Assembly: GCA_016860845.1 (NCBI GenBank)
Contig: BOKF01000009.1
Coordinates: 186,001 to 250,000 of the forward strand
Source of the DNA: Chloroflexota bacterium
GTDB lineage: Bacteria > Chloroflexota > Anaerolineae > 4572-78 > J111
Length of the DNA stretch: 64,000 nt
Direction of reading: 5' to 3'
Below the pieces are notes generated by a model. The model saw only the letters and a list, made by a program, of their open reading frames with translations, was not told the DNA's origin and did not search any database. How positions within the stretch are numbered: the first letter of the stretch is position 1; every line of letters starts with the position of its first letter. A program made the translations under genes and the position numbers. Below are positions 6,708-14,207 of this stretch, one piece after another.

Positions 6708-9521
6708 TTACTTTAACGTCAACCCGCGCAGCGATTTGATGGTCGTCAATAAGCGCGAGCGGCCGTTGGTTTCGACGGCTTCACTGCCTGCCGGCTGCGG
6801 CTGGAGCGGCAGGGTAAATGAGAAAGTCGCGCCGTGGCCGGGTTCGCTTTTGACCCAGAGTTTGCCGTCAAAATGGGTAATGATGCGGCGGCAGATGGAC
6901 AAACCCAGGCCGGTCCCCTGCGGCTTTTCGGTCAGGGTGTCGCCCACCTGGCGAAATTTTTCAAAGATTATCTCCTGGTCTTTGGGGCGGATGCCCGGCC
7001 CGTTATCGCTGACATCCACCTGGGCAAAACCGTTCTTGACGTGCAGGCGGATGCCGACCCAGCCGGCTTGATTATTGCAGAACTTCATAGCGTTGGACAG
7101 CAAATTAAGCAAGACCTGCATAATCCGGTCGCGGTCGGCCACCAGGCGCGGCATGCGCTCCGGCAAATCCAGTTCCACCTGGATATTTTTCTCCTGGAAC
7201 AGTTGGCCCGTGGCCGTGAGCGCCTCTTTAATCACGTCGGTCAGATCAATCTCTGAGAGCGACCAAACCATCTGGCCGGACTCAATCTTTGACAGATCCA
7301 GCACTTGGTTAATGAGGCGGGTTAAACGCTCGCTCTCTTTGAGGATGATGGTCAAAAATTGGCTTTGCCGCGTTCCGTCCAAATTAGGGTTGTCGCACAA
7401 AATTTCGGAGAAGGCGCGGATAGAGGTCAGCGGGGTGCGCAGTTCGTGGGTGACGGTGGAAATAAAATCATCCTTCAGCCGGTCCAATTCCTTGAGCTGT
7501 TCGTTGGCGGCGCGCAGTTCCGCCGTGGCGGCTTCCAGTTCGCGCGATTTCTGTTCCAACTGGTGGCTGTAAGCAATCACCTGCGATGTTTCATCCAAAA
7601 TATCCATGACTTCTTCCAGACTGAGCGGTTCTTCCTTAACCACCGAGGCGACCATCACCCGCGCCGAGGCCGCGCCGATGGCCCCGGCCAGGAGTTTTTC
7701 GGCAAAGTCCACCAGTTCGGCGTCGGCGTCGGGGGCTTGTGACCAATTGAGGGCGCGCTGCCGGGCATATTGCGCAAAGGCTTCTTCAACCCGCGGCTGG
7801 CCCAGGAAGCGCGCCAACAAGGAGCGCAAGGCGGCAACCGAGGCGCTGCCGCGCCAAAAACGGGCGCGGTCCCCCTCGCCGGAGTGTTTGAAGACATCCA
7901 CAAAGAGGGTGGCCTGGCTGCGTTCGCTCACACTCTGCTGGCTCAACAAGGAAACAATCACGTAGCCGCCGGCATTGACCAGCATACTCCAGAGCATGGC
8001 ATGGGTAATCGGGTCCAGACCCTCCAGGCCAAACAGAGCGTAGGGTCTGAGCCAGTTCAGGCCAAACGGCCCCAGCTCAATGAATCGCTGCGGCAAATAA
8101 CCCGAATCAACCAGCGATGGCAGCGGCAGGGTGTAGCTCCAGACGGCAAAACCGGCGCTCAGGCCGACCAGCGCCCCAATCCGACTGCCCCCTTTCCAAT
8201 ACAACCCGCCCAGGATGGCCGGGGCAAACTGGGCCACGGCGGCAAAAGAGATCAGGCCGATGGAGACCAGGGCCACCGATTCGTCGGTGAGCCGGAAGTA
8301 GCCGTAACTCAGCAGCAGAATGACAAGAATCGCGCCGCGCCGGATACCCAGCAGCAGCCCACTCAGGTCGCTCCGTTGGGCCAGGCTCAGCGCCTGCCAG
8401 CGCAGCAGCACCGGCATGACCAGATCGTTAGAAACCATCGTCGTCAGGGCCACTGTTTCGACAATGACCATGCTGGTGGCCGCCGATAGGCCGCCAATGA
8501 AGACCAGTAAGGCCAGGGTTTCCTGGCCTTCGGCCATGGGCAGGGTCAACACAAATGTATCGGGGTGGACGCTGCCGCCAGGAAAGTGCAGCAGGCCGCC
8601 AAAGGTAATGGGTAAAACAAAAATGTTGATCGCCAATAAGTAGAGGGGAAAGAGCCAGATGGCTTTGTTCAAGTGACGTTCATCGGTGTTTTCGACCACG
8701 GCCATTTGGAATTGGCGCGGCAAAAAGAGAATGGCCATCATCGAGATAAAGGTGAGCCAGGCCCAATCGCCGTAGCTGCCGGACGATAAGGTGAAGAGGG
8801 CTTTCAGGTTGGGTTGGGCGGCTGCCTGAGCAAACAGGTCGGCAAAGCCGTGATAAATGCCGAAGGTCACAAAGACGCCAATGGCTAAAAAAGCCAGCAG
8901 CTTTATCACCGACTCAAAGGCGATGGCCGCCACCAGCCCTTCGTGATGCTCGGTCGCGTCGAGATGGCGCGTGCCAAACAGGATGGCAAAAGCCGCCAGG
9001 AGCAGGGCGACGTGGAAAGCAGTATCGCCCAGGACAGGCCCCGTATTCACGTTAACCGGCATCATCAGCTTGGGGTAATGCCATAGAACGGTAAAGCTGG
9101 TGGAGATGCCTTTCAATTGAAGAGAAATGTAGGGAATAATCCCGACGACGGCAATAACGGTGACCAGTCCTCCCAGAACCGTGCTTTTACCATAGCGCGA
9201 GGCGATAAAGTCGGCAATCGAAGTGATGCGGTTGGCTTTGCTGATGCGGATGATCTTCCGCAGCACAAACCACCACAGGGCGACCATGAGGGTAGGGCCG
9301 AGGTAAACCGGCAAAAAACCCACCCCGGCGCTGGCGGCGCGGCCAACACTGCCGTAAAAGGTCCAGGCGGTACAGTACACCCCCATAGACAGGGCATAGG
9401 TGTAGGGATTGCGGATGAGGCTGCGCCCGGCGTCGGCCCGCTTGTCGCCGTAATAAGCAATGGCAAACAGCAGCCCGATATAGGCTAATGAAACCAGTAA
9501 AATAAACCAGCCTTGTAGCAT
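6708..9521 (-). CDS. Sodium:solute symporter-histidine kinase fusion (CbrA-like)
   Basis: A 937-residue protein. The first 560 residues or so contain about 13 membrane segments of the SSS family, starting LLVSLAYIGLLFAIAYYGD with RNPYTYALSMGVYCTAWTFY. A coiled segment (about 655-685) leads to a HisKA domain with HELRTPLTSIRAFSE (His692) and an HATPase domain with NLLSNAMKF (N box), DNGPGI (G1) and GTGLGLSI (G2). The layout is that of CbrA-type sensors, where transport and sensing are joined. It would phosphorylate the receiver at 5618. The ligand is unknown. A small membrane protein typical of such loci lies just upstream at 9713. Confidence 0.92.
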   Translation of the reverse strand: MLQGWFILLVSLAYIGLLFAIAYYGDKRADAGRSLIRNPYTYALSMGVYCTAWTFYGSVGRAASAGVGFLPVYLGPTLMVALWWFVLRKIIRISKANRITSIADFIASRYGKSTVLGGLVTVIAVVGIIPYISLQLKGISTSFTVLWHYPKLMMPVNVNTGPVLGDTAFHVALLLAAFAILFGTRHLDATEHHEGLVAAIAFESVIKLLAFLAIGVFVTFGIYHGFADLFAQAAAQPNLKALFTLSSGSYGDWAWLTFISMMAILFLPRQFQMAVVENTDERHLNKAIWLFPLYLLAINIFVLPITFGGLLHFPGGSVHPDTFVLTLPMAEGQETLALLVFIGGLSAATSMVIVETVALTTMVSNDLVMPVLLRWQALSLAQRSDLSGLLLGIRRGAILVILLLSYGYFRLTDESVALVSIGLISFAAVAQFAPAILGGLYWKGGSRIGALVGLSAGFAVWSYTLPLPSLVDSGYLPQRFIELGPFGLNWLRPYALFGLEGLDPITHAMLWSMLVNAGGYVIVSLLSQQSVSERSQATLFVDVFKHSGEGDRARFWRGSASVAALRSLLARFLGQPRVEEAFAQYARQRALNWSQAPDADAELVDFAEKLLAGAIGAASARVMVASVVKEEPLSLEEVMDILDETSQVIAYSHQLEQKSRELEAATAELRAANEQLKELDRLKDDFISTVTHELRTPLTSIRAFSEILCDNPNLDGTRQSQFLTIILKESERLTRLINQVLDLSKIESGQMVWSLSEIDLTDVIKEALTATGQLFQEKNIQVELDLPERMPRLVADRDRIMQVLLNLLSNAMKFCNNQAGWVGIRLHVKNGFAQVDVSDNGPGIRPKDQEIIFEKFRQVGDTLTEKPQGTGLGLSICRRIITHFDGKLWVKSEPGHGATFSFTLPLQPQPAGSEAVETNGRSRLLTTIKSLRGLTLK

Positions 9522-9587
9522 TGCGTTGACCGTTTACACATTACGTCCTACCCTGGACGAGCCGGAACCAAAAGGAACACAGAGCGA

Positions 9588-9672
9588 CGCAGAGGCTCCA
9601 CAGAGGTACGCAGAGAAGTTTTAAAAATTTCTCCGTGAAACTCTGTGATTTCTCCGTGCCTCTCTGTGTAAC
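9588..9672. repeat. CACAGAG-type inverted repeat (copy 1)
   Basis: Plus-strand CACAGAGCGACGCAGAGG and CCACAGAGG are answered by CTCTGTG and CTCCGTGCCTCTCTGTG. A related block lies at 61757-61853. It fills the gap between the symporter-kinase and its small partner. Confidence 0.65.
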
Positions 9673-9712
9673 AACTTTTTGCTCATTGTACAAAAACCTG
9701 ACCCGTAAGTGC

Positions 9713-9904
9713 CTAACTTTCAATAATCACTGCCAGCAGGCCGATCAACACAGCCCAGGTGATAAAAATAAAAACATACAACAGCGGAATACCCCCTACC
9801 AGCCCATCCTGGCTAAAGAGGGCTAACAGCGGGTAATTGAAGAGCAGGCAGCCTACCAAAAACAGGGCAATCAGTTGTTGGCCTTTTACTTTGCGCTCGT
9901 CCAT
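9713..9904 (-). CDS. Small symporter-associated membrane protein (CbrX-like)
   Basis: A 63-residue protein starting MDERKVKGQQLIALFLVGCL, then FNYPLLALF, GGIPLLYVFIFITWAVLIG. It has two membrane segments. This pattern (polar start, phiFNYPLL, GIPLLY, W) is that of the short proteins commonly encoded just before SSS-kinase fusions, such as the cbrX-type ORF. It probably sits with the symporter in the membrane. A repeat block separates it from the kinase gene, yet the strand and order are conserved. Confidence 0.75.
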   Translation of the reverse strand: MDERKVKGQQLIALFLVGCLLFNYPLLALFSQDGLVGGIPLLYVFIFITWAVLIGLLAVIIES

Positions 9905-9930
9905 AGGACACTGGATTATACTCAGAGTAT

Positions 9931-10024
9931 GTCATTTCGAGCGACGAAGGAGCGAGAAATCCCTATGGCGTCACTCTTTGGTATAGATTTCGAGGGATTC
10001 CTCGTTCCGCTCCACTCTAATGAC
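9931..10024. repeat. GTCATTTCGAGCGA...GAGAAATCCC inverted element
   Basis: The arms GGAGCGAGAAATCCCT and AGGGATTCCTCGTTCCGCTC, with outer GTCA and TGAC, form a 94-bp imperfect inverted element. It lies between convergence-free minus-strand genes. I know this motif as a widely dispersed intergenic repeat. Confidence 0.65.
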
Positions 10025-10041
10025 GTGAGAACCGCTACGGC

Positions 10042-11481
10042 TCACCCTTCCGGTGAGACCGCCGGCTGGCCGGCTGGCACGCTGGCGACCCGATCTCGCT
10101 TTAAGAGATAGGTCAAAATGGGCGGCGGCAGCAGGGTGCTGAGAATGACCATAATGACGATGATTGAGAAAACTTCGTCGTTGACAACCCCGATGGCTCG
10201 CCCGGTGGCCGCAAAAATTAAACCGACTTCGCCCCGTGGAATCATCCCCCAACCGACGACGGACTTGTTGACCGGGCCGGCAACCAGCCCTGCCGCGATT
10301 TTGCCTACAAAGGCGACCAGAGTGACGCCCAGGGCGACCAGCAGAATCGGCAGGTTAAACAAGGTTTCCAGGCGAACAGCCATGCCGGTCACAACAAAAA
10401 AGATGGGGGCCAAAAAGTGGCCCAGCGGCTCAATAATGTCCTCGACGTGGCGGTCGGCATGGCGCTCCAGCACGGTGGAGATACGCGCTTTCACCGCAGG
10501 AGGGGCATCATGCATGTTTTTGCGAATATCATCGGCGAATTCAGGCTCTTCAAAGAAGCGAAAGTGAACCGGGTCTAAAACCAGGCCGGCAGCAAAAGCG
10601 CCGACAATCGGGGCCAGGCCAATCTGTTCGCCGAGGTAGGCGGTCATCAGGCCAAAACTAATAGCCAAAGTGAACTTCATGCCGGTGCCGGTATGAACCT
10701 TGGAAAGCAAGGCGCCCAGGCGAGGGGCCAAAAGCTGCCCCAAAACAACCGCCCCGGCCAGAAACAGAACAGCTTTGAGAGTAATCCAGCTCACGCTGCT
10801 CACACTGATCGTGCCCTCGGTCACAATGGCTGACACAACCGCCAGGATGATTAACCCGAGCACATCGTCAATGACGGCCGCGCCCAGTACAATTTGGGCC
10901 TCGGCTGTTTGCAAGCGCCCCAGGTCGCGGAACACGCGGGCGGTGATGCCGACCGAAGTAGCGGTCAGAGTGGCCCCTAAAAAGAGATAGGTGTTAAAGG
11001 GGAGTCCGGGCAGCAGGAGCGGGCCAACCACCATCGCCAGGAGGAACGGGACAACTACCCCTACGCAGGCCACCCAGAAAGCGCACAGGCCCACCCGGCG
11101 CATCTCCTCGATATTTGATTCAAGGCCGACTTGAAAGAGTAAAATAACCACGCCCAGTTGAGCCAAAAAGTTGATGATCGGCTCGCTTTTAATCGGCTCA
11201 AAAAAGTCAAGCCCGGTGAGGAACAAATTGCCCAAAATGACCCCCATCACCAACTCGCCCAAAACCGGGGGCTGGCCCAGGCGTTCGACCAGGGTGGAAA
11301 GCTTGGCTGCCAGGAGAATGATCACAATCCAGAGAAAGGCAGCGCCCACGCCATGAGCAGGGGCGCCTGTCTCGGCTGCCTGAACTGCCGGCGCGAGGCT
11401 TAAAATCACAATTGCTACGACCGCCATTTGTATAAGCCTGAGCGCGTAAGTTCTGTTTCCTATCATCTTGTTTGGCCTCAA
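10042..11481 (-). CDS. CPA2-family cation:proton antiporter (KefB/NapA type)
   Basis: A 479-residue protein with a hydrophobic start that may be a signal anchor (MAVVAIVILSLAPAVQAAE), then about 12 membrane segments. Key features are GELVMGVILGN, FQVGLE, ATSVGITARVF and VIDDVLGLI with the paired Asp of electrogenic CPA2 exchangers, plus PIVGAFAAGL. A soluble acidic loop (FFEEPEFADDIRKNMHDAPP, about 305-350) interrupts the membrane core and could be a regulatory insert. The protein lacks a TrkA-N domain. It would exchange Na+ or K+ for H+ across the inner membrane. It may supply ion-gradient control for the neighbouring sodium symporter, but no operon link is visible. Confidence 0.88.
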   Translation of the reverse strand: MRPNKMIGNRTYALRLIQMAVVAIVILSLAPAVQAAETGAPAHGVGAAFLWIVIILLAAKLSTLVERLGQPPVLGELVMGVILGNLFLTGLDFFEPIKSEPIINFLAQLGVVILLFQVGLESNIEEMRRVGLCAFWVACVGVVVPFLLAMVVGPLLLPGLPFNTYLFLGATLTATSVGITARVFRDLGRLQTAEAQIVLGAAVIDDVLGLIILAVVSAIVTEGTISVSSVSWITLKAVLFLAGAVVLGQLLAPRLGALLSKVHTGTGMKFTLAISFGLMTAYLGEQIGLAPIVGAFAAGLVLDPVHFRFFEEPEFADDIRKNMHDAPPAVKARISTVLERHADRHVEDIIEPLGHFLAPIFFVVTGMAVRLETLFNLPILLVALGVTLVAFVGKIAAGLVAGPVNKSVVGWGMIPRGEVGLIFAATGRAIGVVNDEVFSIIVIMVILSTLLPPPILTYLLKRDRVASVPAGQPAVSPEG

Positions 11482-11550
11482 CTGGTTCTTATCAAGCTTA
11501 CTGTCTGTTCAGTTAAACCGCAAATTCGCCCGCTGCCAGTCAGTTCTTCG

Positions 11551-11576
11551 TTGAACGTTTAACGTGCAACGTTCAA
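11551..11576. repeat. Palindrome TTGAACGTT...AACGTTCAA at the IS left edge
   Basis: A 26-bp imperfect palindrome whose last base is the first base of the IS inverted end. It may have been the insertion target. Confidence 0.55.
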
Positions 11577-13073
11577 CTTTACTTTCCGCAAACATAAAAT
11601 AGACAATAGACCAGACGAAAAATCTGGCAGGTAGCACATTAACAAAACAGATTGTTCAGGGTTAAATCGAAGCTCAAAAGCGTCAAGTAACGGTTTTGAT
11701 GCGTCGATGAGCGGCTACGCCCTTGGGTAAATGGTCGGTGACAGCCCGTTTTTTGCGAAGTTGCGGTCCGAAAGGGTAATCTTTTGGAAAATCTACCCGG
11801 GCGAGCAACCGTCGCAACCGACCAGGCGTGGCTTTGGGCTGCTTATCCCAGAAACCAGTTGGGATCGGCGGTAAAGCCGCAGCCAAATAGGTTAAAATAC
11901 CCCCGACAATCAAGGCCAATTCGGGCCAGCGCAGACAACTCTGACGAGCAAAAACGAACTGCCGATGAGCGCCGATCATATGTTTGGCCGCCAGCGGTAC
12001 TTGTTCGACCGGCCAACGATCCTGATACAAACCAAAGCTGGTCGCCGGGCGTAAGCGCAGGGTCGTAGCCAGCAGCAACGGGGTCTGATACAATGGGTCA
12101 TCAAAGACATAGATATCGAAGGTATCATTGGCCGGGCCAGGCACGACCCCCGGCAAAATCAGGTCGTACCAGCCGTTGACTTGGATGGTTCGGCCTTCAT
12201 ACTCGAAGGTCTGGCTGATATCAGATCGGCTGGCCGGGATGGAGCGCCCTTTGTAAGTCCGGGCTAACGGGCGAACGATCAGACCATAGACTGGCCGGCG
12301 GCCTCGCCCTTTGTAAGCGGTCGGATAGTTGCGGCGGGCGGTGACGTTGGCGGCCAATCGCACCACGGCCCGTTTGATCTGGGCCGCTTGCAGGGCCGCC
12401 ACTTTGAACCCGGCGTCAAACAGGGCCACCTCATCCGGGGCTAATTCCTGTCCCACCTGCTGTAACAGTCGGCTCATCAGGTCGCTGTCGCTGGGCTTTT
12501 TCGGGTCGGTCCGCACCAGGCTTTTGAGCAGTGGCACTCGCTGCAGCCCCACTTGGCCGATGCGCACCACCACCCCGACACTGACCGCTGGTAAGGCTCG
12601 CCCGGCAATAGCGTGAAAGTGCTTGCCCAGCCAGCCCTTTAACCGAGGTCGCCAAAAGGCCGTCAGATCAACGGCCACTCCCCGATAGCCCTCGTGTCGA
12701 TGCTCTTGCCACTGCTCTTGGCTGGTCACATACTGGACCCAAGCTTCGATCAGGTCGCGACTGTGCCAGACCCCGTACCGCATCGCCGCCCAACAGCGCC
12801 GGGCTTCCGTCCAACTCAACCCGCTGCTCGTCAAGGCTGGCAAGATCGCCCCGCGACTGGCTAACAGCCGCCCTTGCAGCATCACCCACATCAATTGTAA
12901 AAGTGCAAAATTCGTCCCGACGGGTATCCCCTGGACAACTGCCTGTAATGCTTGTATAGTATTCTCTACAGCGATTAGCTTAATCCTTTCTTACAGTCTT
13001 TCAACTTTGTGCAACTGTAATTATGGACGGGCTAATCGCTGTTTACCACTCCTCACTTACCGGAAAGTAAAGT
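11576..13073. mobile_element. Insertion sequence of about 1.5 kb with 13-bp perfect inverted ends
   Basis: ACTTTACTTTCCG at 11576-11588 is exactly complementary to 13061-13073, and a transposase gene lies between them. No clear target duplication is seen outside the ends. The size fits IS4-like elements. The family assignment is tentative. Confidence 0.7.
11683..12894 (-). CDS. DDE transposase (IS4-like)
   Basis: A 403-residue protein. Candidate catalytic residues are Asp in GVAVDLTAFWRP (about 74-77), Asp in VALFDAGFK (about 162) and Glu in DRWPVEQVP (about 297), spaced as in DDE transposases with an inserted beta-strand region. The C-terminal region is basic (RRLLARVDFPKDYPFG, then RKKRAV). 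Length and layout fit the IS4/IS701 group. The frame is intact from an ATG-ATG start, so the element may still be active. It lies between the antiporter gene and a hypothetical gene and does not visibly interrupt either. Confidence 0.8.
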   Translation of the reverse strand: MMWVMLQGRLLASRGAILPALTSSGLSWTEARRCWAAMRYGVWHSRDLIEAWVQYVTSQEQWQEHRHEGYRGVAVDLTAFWRPRLKGWLGKHFHAIAGRALPAVSVGVVVRIGQVGLQRVPLLKSLVRTDPKKPSDSDLMSRLLQQVGQELAPDEVALFDAGFKVAALQAAQIKRAVVRLAANVTARRNYPTAYKGRGRRPVYGLIVRPLARTYKGRSIPASRSDISQTFEYEGRTIQVNGWYDLILPGVVPGPANDTFDIYVFDDPLYQTPLLLATTLRLRPATSFGLYQDRWPVEQVPLAAKHMIGAHRQFVFARQSCLRWPELALIVGGILTYLAAALPPIPTGFWDKQPKATPGRLRRLLARVDFPKDYPFGPQLRKKRAVTDHLPKGVAAHRRIKTVT

Positions 13074-13091
13074 ACAGACTCCTTTAACAAA

Positions 13092-13149
13092 AAACGCCCT
13101 CTGTACACCTGGCCTTCTGGTTCTAAAGGCACAAAGACAGAGGACGTTT
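13092..13149 (-). terminator. Rho-independent terminator with long loop for the 13336-13920 gene
   Basis: The arms AAACGCCCTCTGT and ACAGAGGACGTTT pair at 12 of 13 positions. On the minus strand the right arm runs into CGTTTTTTGTT. The loop is unusually long (about 32 nt). Confidence 0.6.
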
Positions 13150-13335
13150 AAGGGTGTTCAAAGCAGCTAAACGACCCTATGGGCAGGTGAGAAATTTGAA
13201 GAATGAACCGCCAATAGCGGCGCTGCTCAATTTGTTAAGAGTCTAACAGATTTTGGGGTAATTTCAACCGAGGAAAAAGTCCCAAAGGGGAGGAGGGAGG
13301 AAGATAGAGGATAGAGGATAGAAAAAATCCATCTG

Positions 13336-13920
13336 CTAGCTGCTATCTTCAGGCGTGACTGCCCGCTGGTTGAGCCAATCGAGGAGCTGCTCGACAGCCC
13401 AGCGGTGCTGCGGGGCTAATTCGTCCAGGATAAATTTCTGGCGCTCACCCGCCAGGATACGGCGGAGAACCGTACCTAACTGTCTAATTTCAGGGGGCAG
13501 ACTGCTGTCGTCGGCAAGCCGCTGGGTCAGGGTCCAGAGCTGCTGCCACAGCATGACCTCGCCGGAACACGCTTCGGCAACTTTCTCGACCAGTTCCTCA
13601 AAGGTAAGGCCGACTGCTTCAGCCTCGTCAGCTTCGGGCAGGGGGGCGTCAATCTGGGCCAGGGTGTCCCGGAGAACTTCGGCCAACTCCGGGGTCAGCT
13701 CATGAGTGAGCTTGGCCGGATCGCGCTCGCCTTGCAGGATGCGGGAGAGGGCGCGGGCGAAGGCGCGCCCCTCAGGCGGAGCCAAGTCGCCATTCGCAAT
13801 TTGGGCCAGCGGCAGGGCGACCTGCCCGACCGGCACAATTCCCTTGGCCGCCGCAACGGTCATCGTTACCATTTTTTCTATTTTTTCGGCGTAGGTGTCG
13901 TCCGGCAGGTGTTCGGTCAT
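13336..13920 (-). CDS. Hypothetical helical protein with an internal duplication
   Basis: A 194-residue soluble, acidic, mostly helical protein. Two segments look related: FARALSRILQGERDPAKL followed by ELTPELAEVL (about 53-85), and GTVLRRILAGERQKFILDEL followed by APQHRWAVEQLL (about 148-185). Each is a helix ending RIL(Q/A)GER and a second helix. This suggests an ancient repeat. There is no signal peptide and no enzymatic motif, and I do not recognise the family. It stands alone, between the IS element and the GAF-kinase genes, which run away from it. Confidence 0.7.
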   Translation of the reverse strand: MTEHLPDDTYAEKIEKMVTMTVAAAKGIVPVGQVALPLAQIANGDLAPPEGRAFARALSRILQGERDPAKLTHELTPELAEVLRDTLAQIDAPLPEADEAEAVGLTFEELVEKVAEACSGEVMLWQQLWTLTQRLADDSSLPPEIRQLGTVLRRILAGERQKFILDELAPQHRWAVEQLLDWLNQRAVTPEDSS

Positions 13921-14047
13921 AGCAATCCAAGATTATAGTCTTACCTTATCCAGGAGTCCAGACTTCAGTCTAAAAAACCATTAAACAAACCTTCCATTCC
14001 TCTAGCCTTCCAACCTTCCCGCCTTCCTTTTTCAGCCTTACAGCCGA
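13921..14047. other. Divergent gap between hypothetical gene and GAF-kinase promoter
   Basis: The gap holds pyrimidine-rich direct repeats of the form (C)CTTCC(A/C/G) near 13986-14035. No ORF or RNA gene is seen. Confidence 0.4.
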
Positions 14048-14076
14048 TTGCCCGCCAGCTTGTTTTTTAGTATAAT
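14048..14076 (+). promoter_or_regulatory. Sigma70-type promoter for the GAF-kinase operon
   Basis: TTGCCC (14048-14053), a 17-bp spacer and TATAAT (14071-14076). This leaves a leader of about 125 nt before the ATG at 14208. Confidence 0.6.
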
Positions 14077-14207
14077 GGCAACTGTTGTCTTAATGACATG
14101 TACGCATGGCACAATCTGACATGCCAGGAGGTACCTGGCAAGACTCTGCTCTAGCCCCGCCATTTTTGATAGTGTAAAAGTGGGAGAGTTGCCTTAAAGG
14201 CAAAGTT

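Noticed and set aside
13921..14207. Search for tRNA or small RNA in the gap
   Set aside because: No cloverleaf, TTCGAATC-type loop or CCA end could be seen. The same is true for the other gaps longer than 200 bp.
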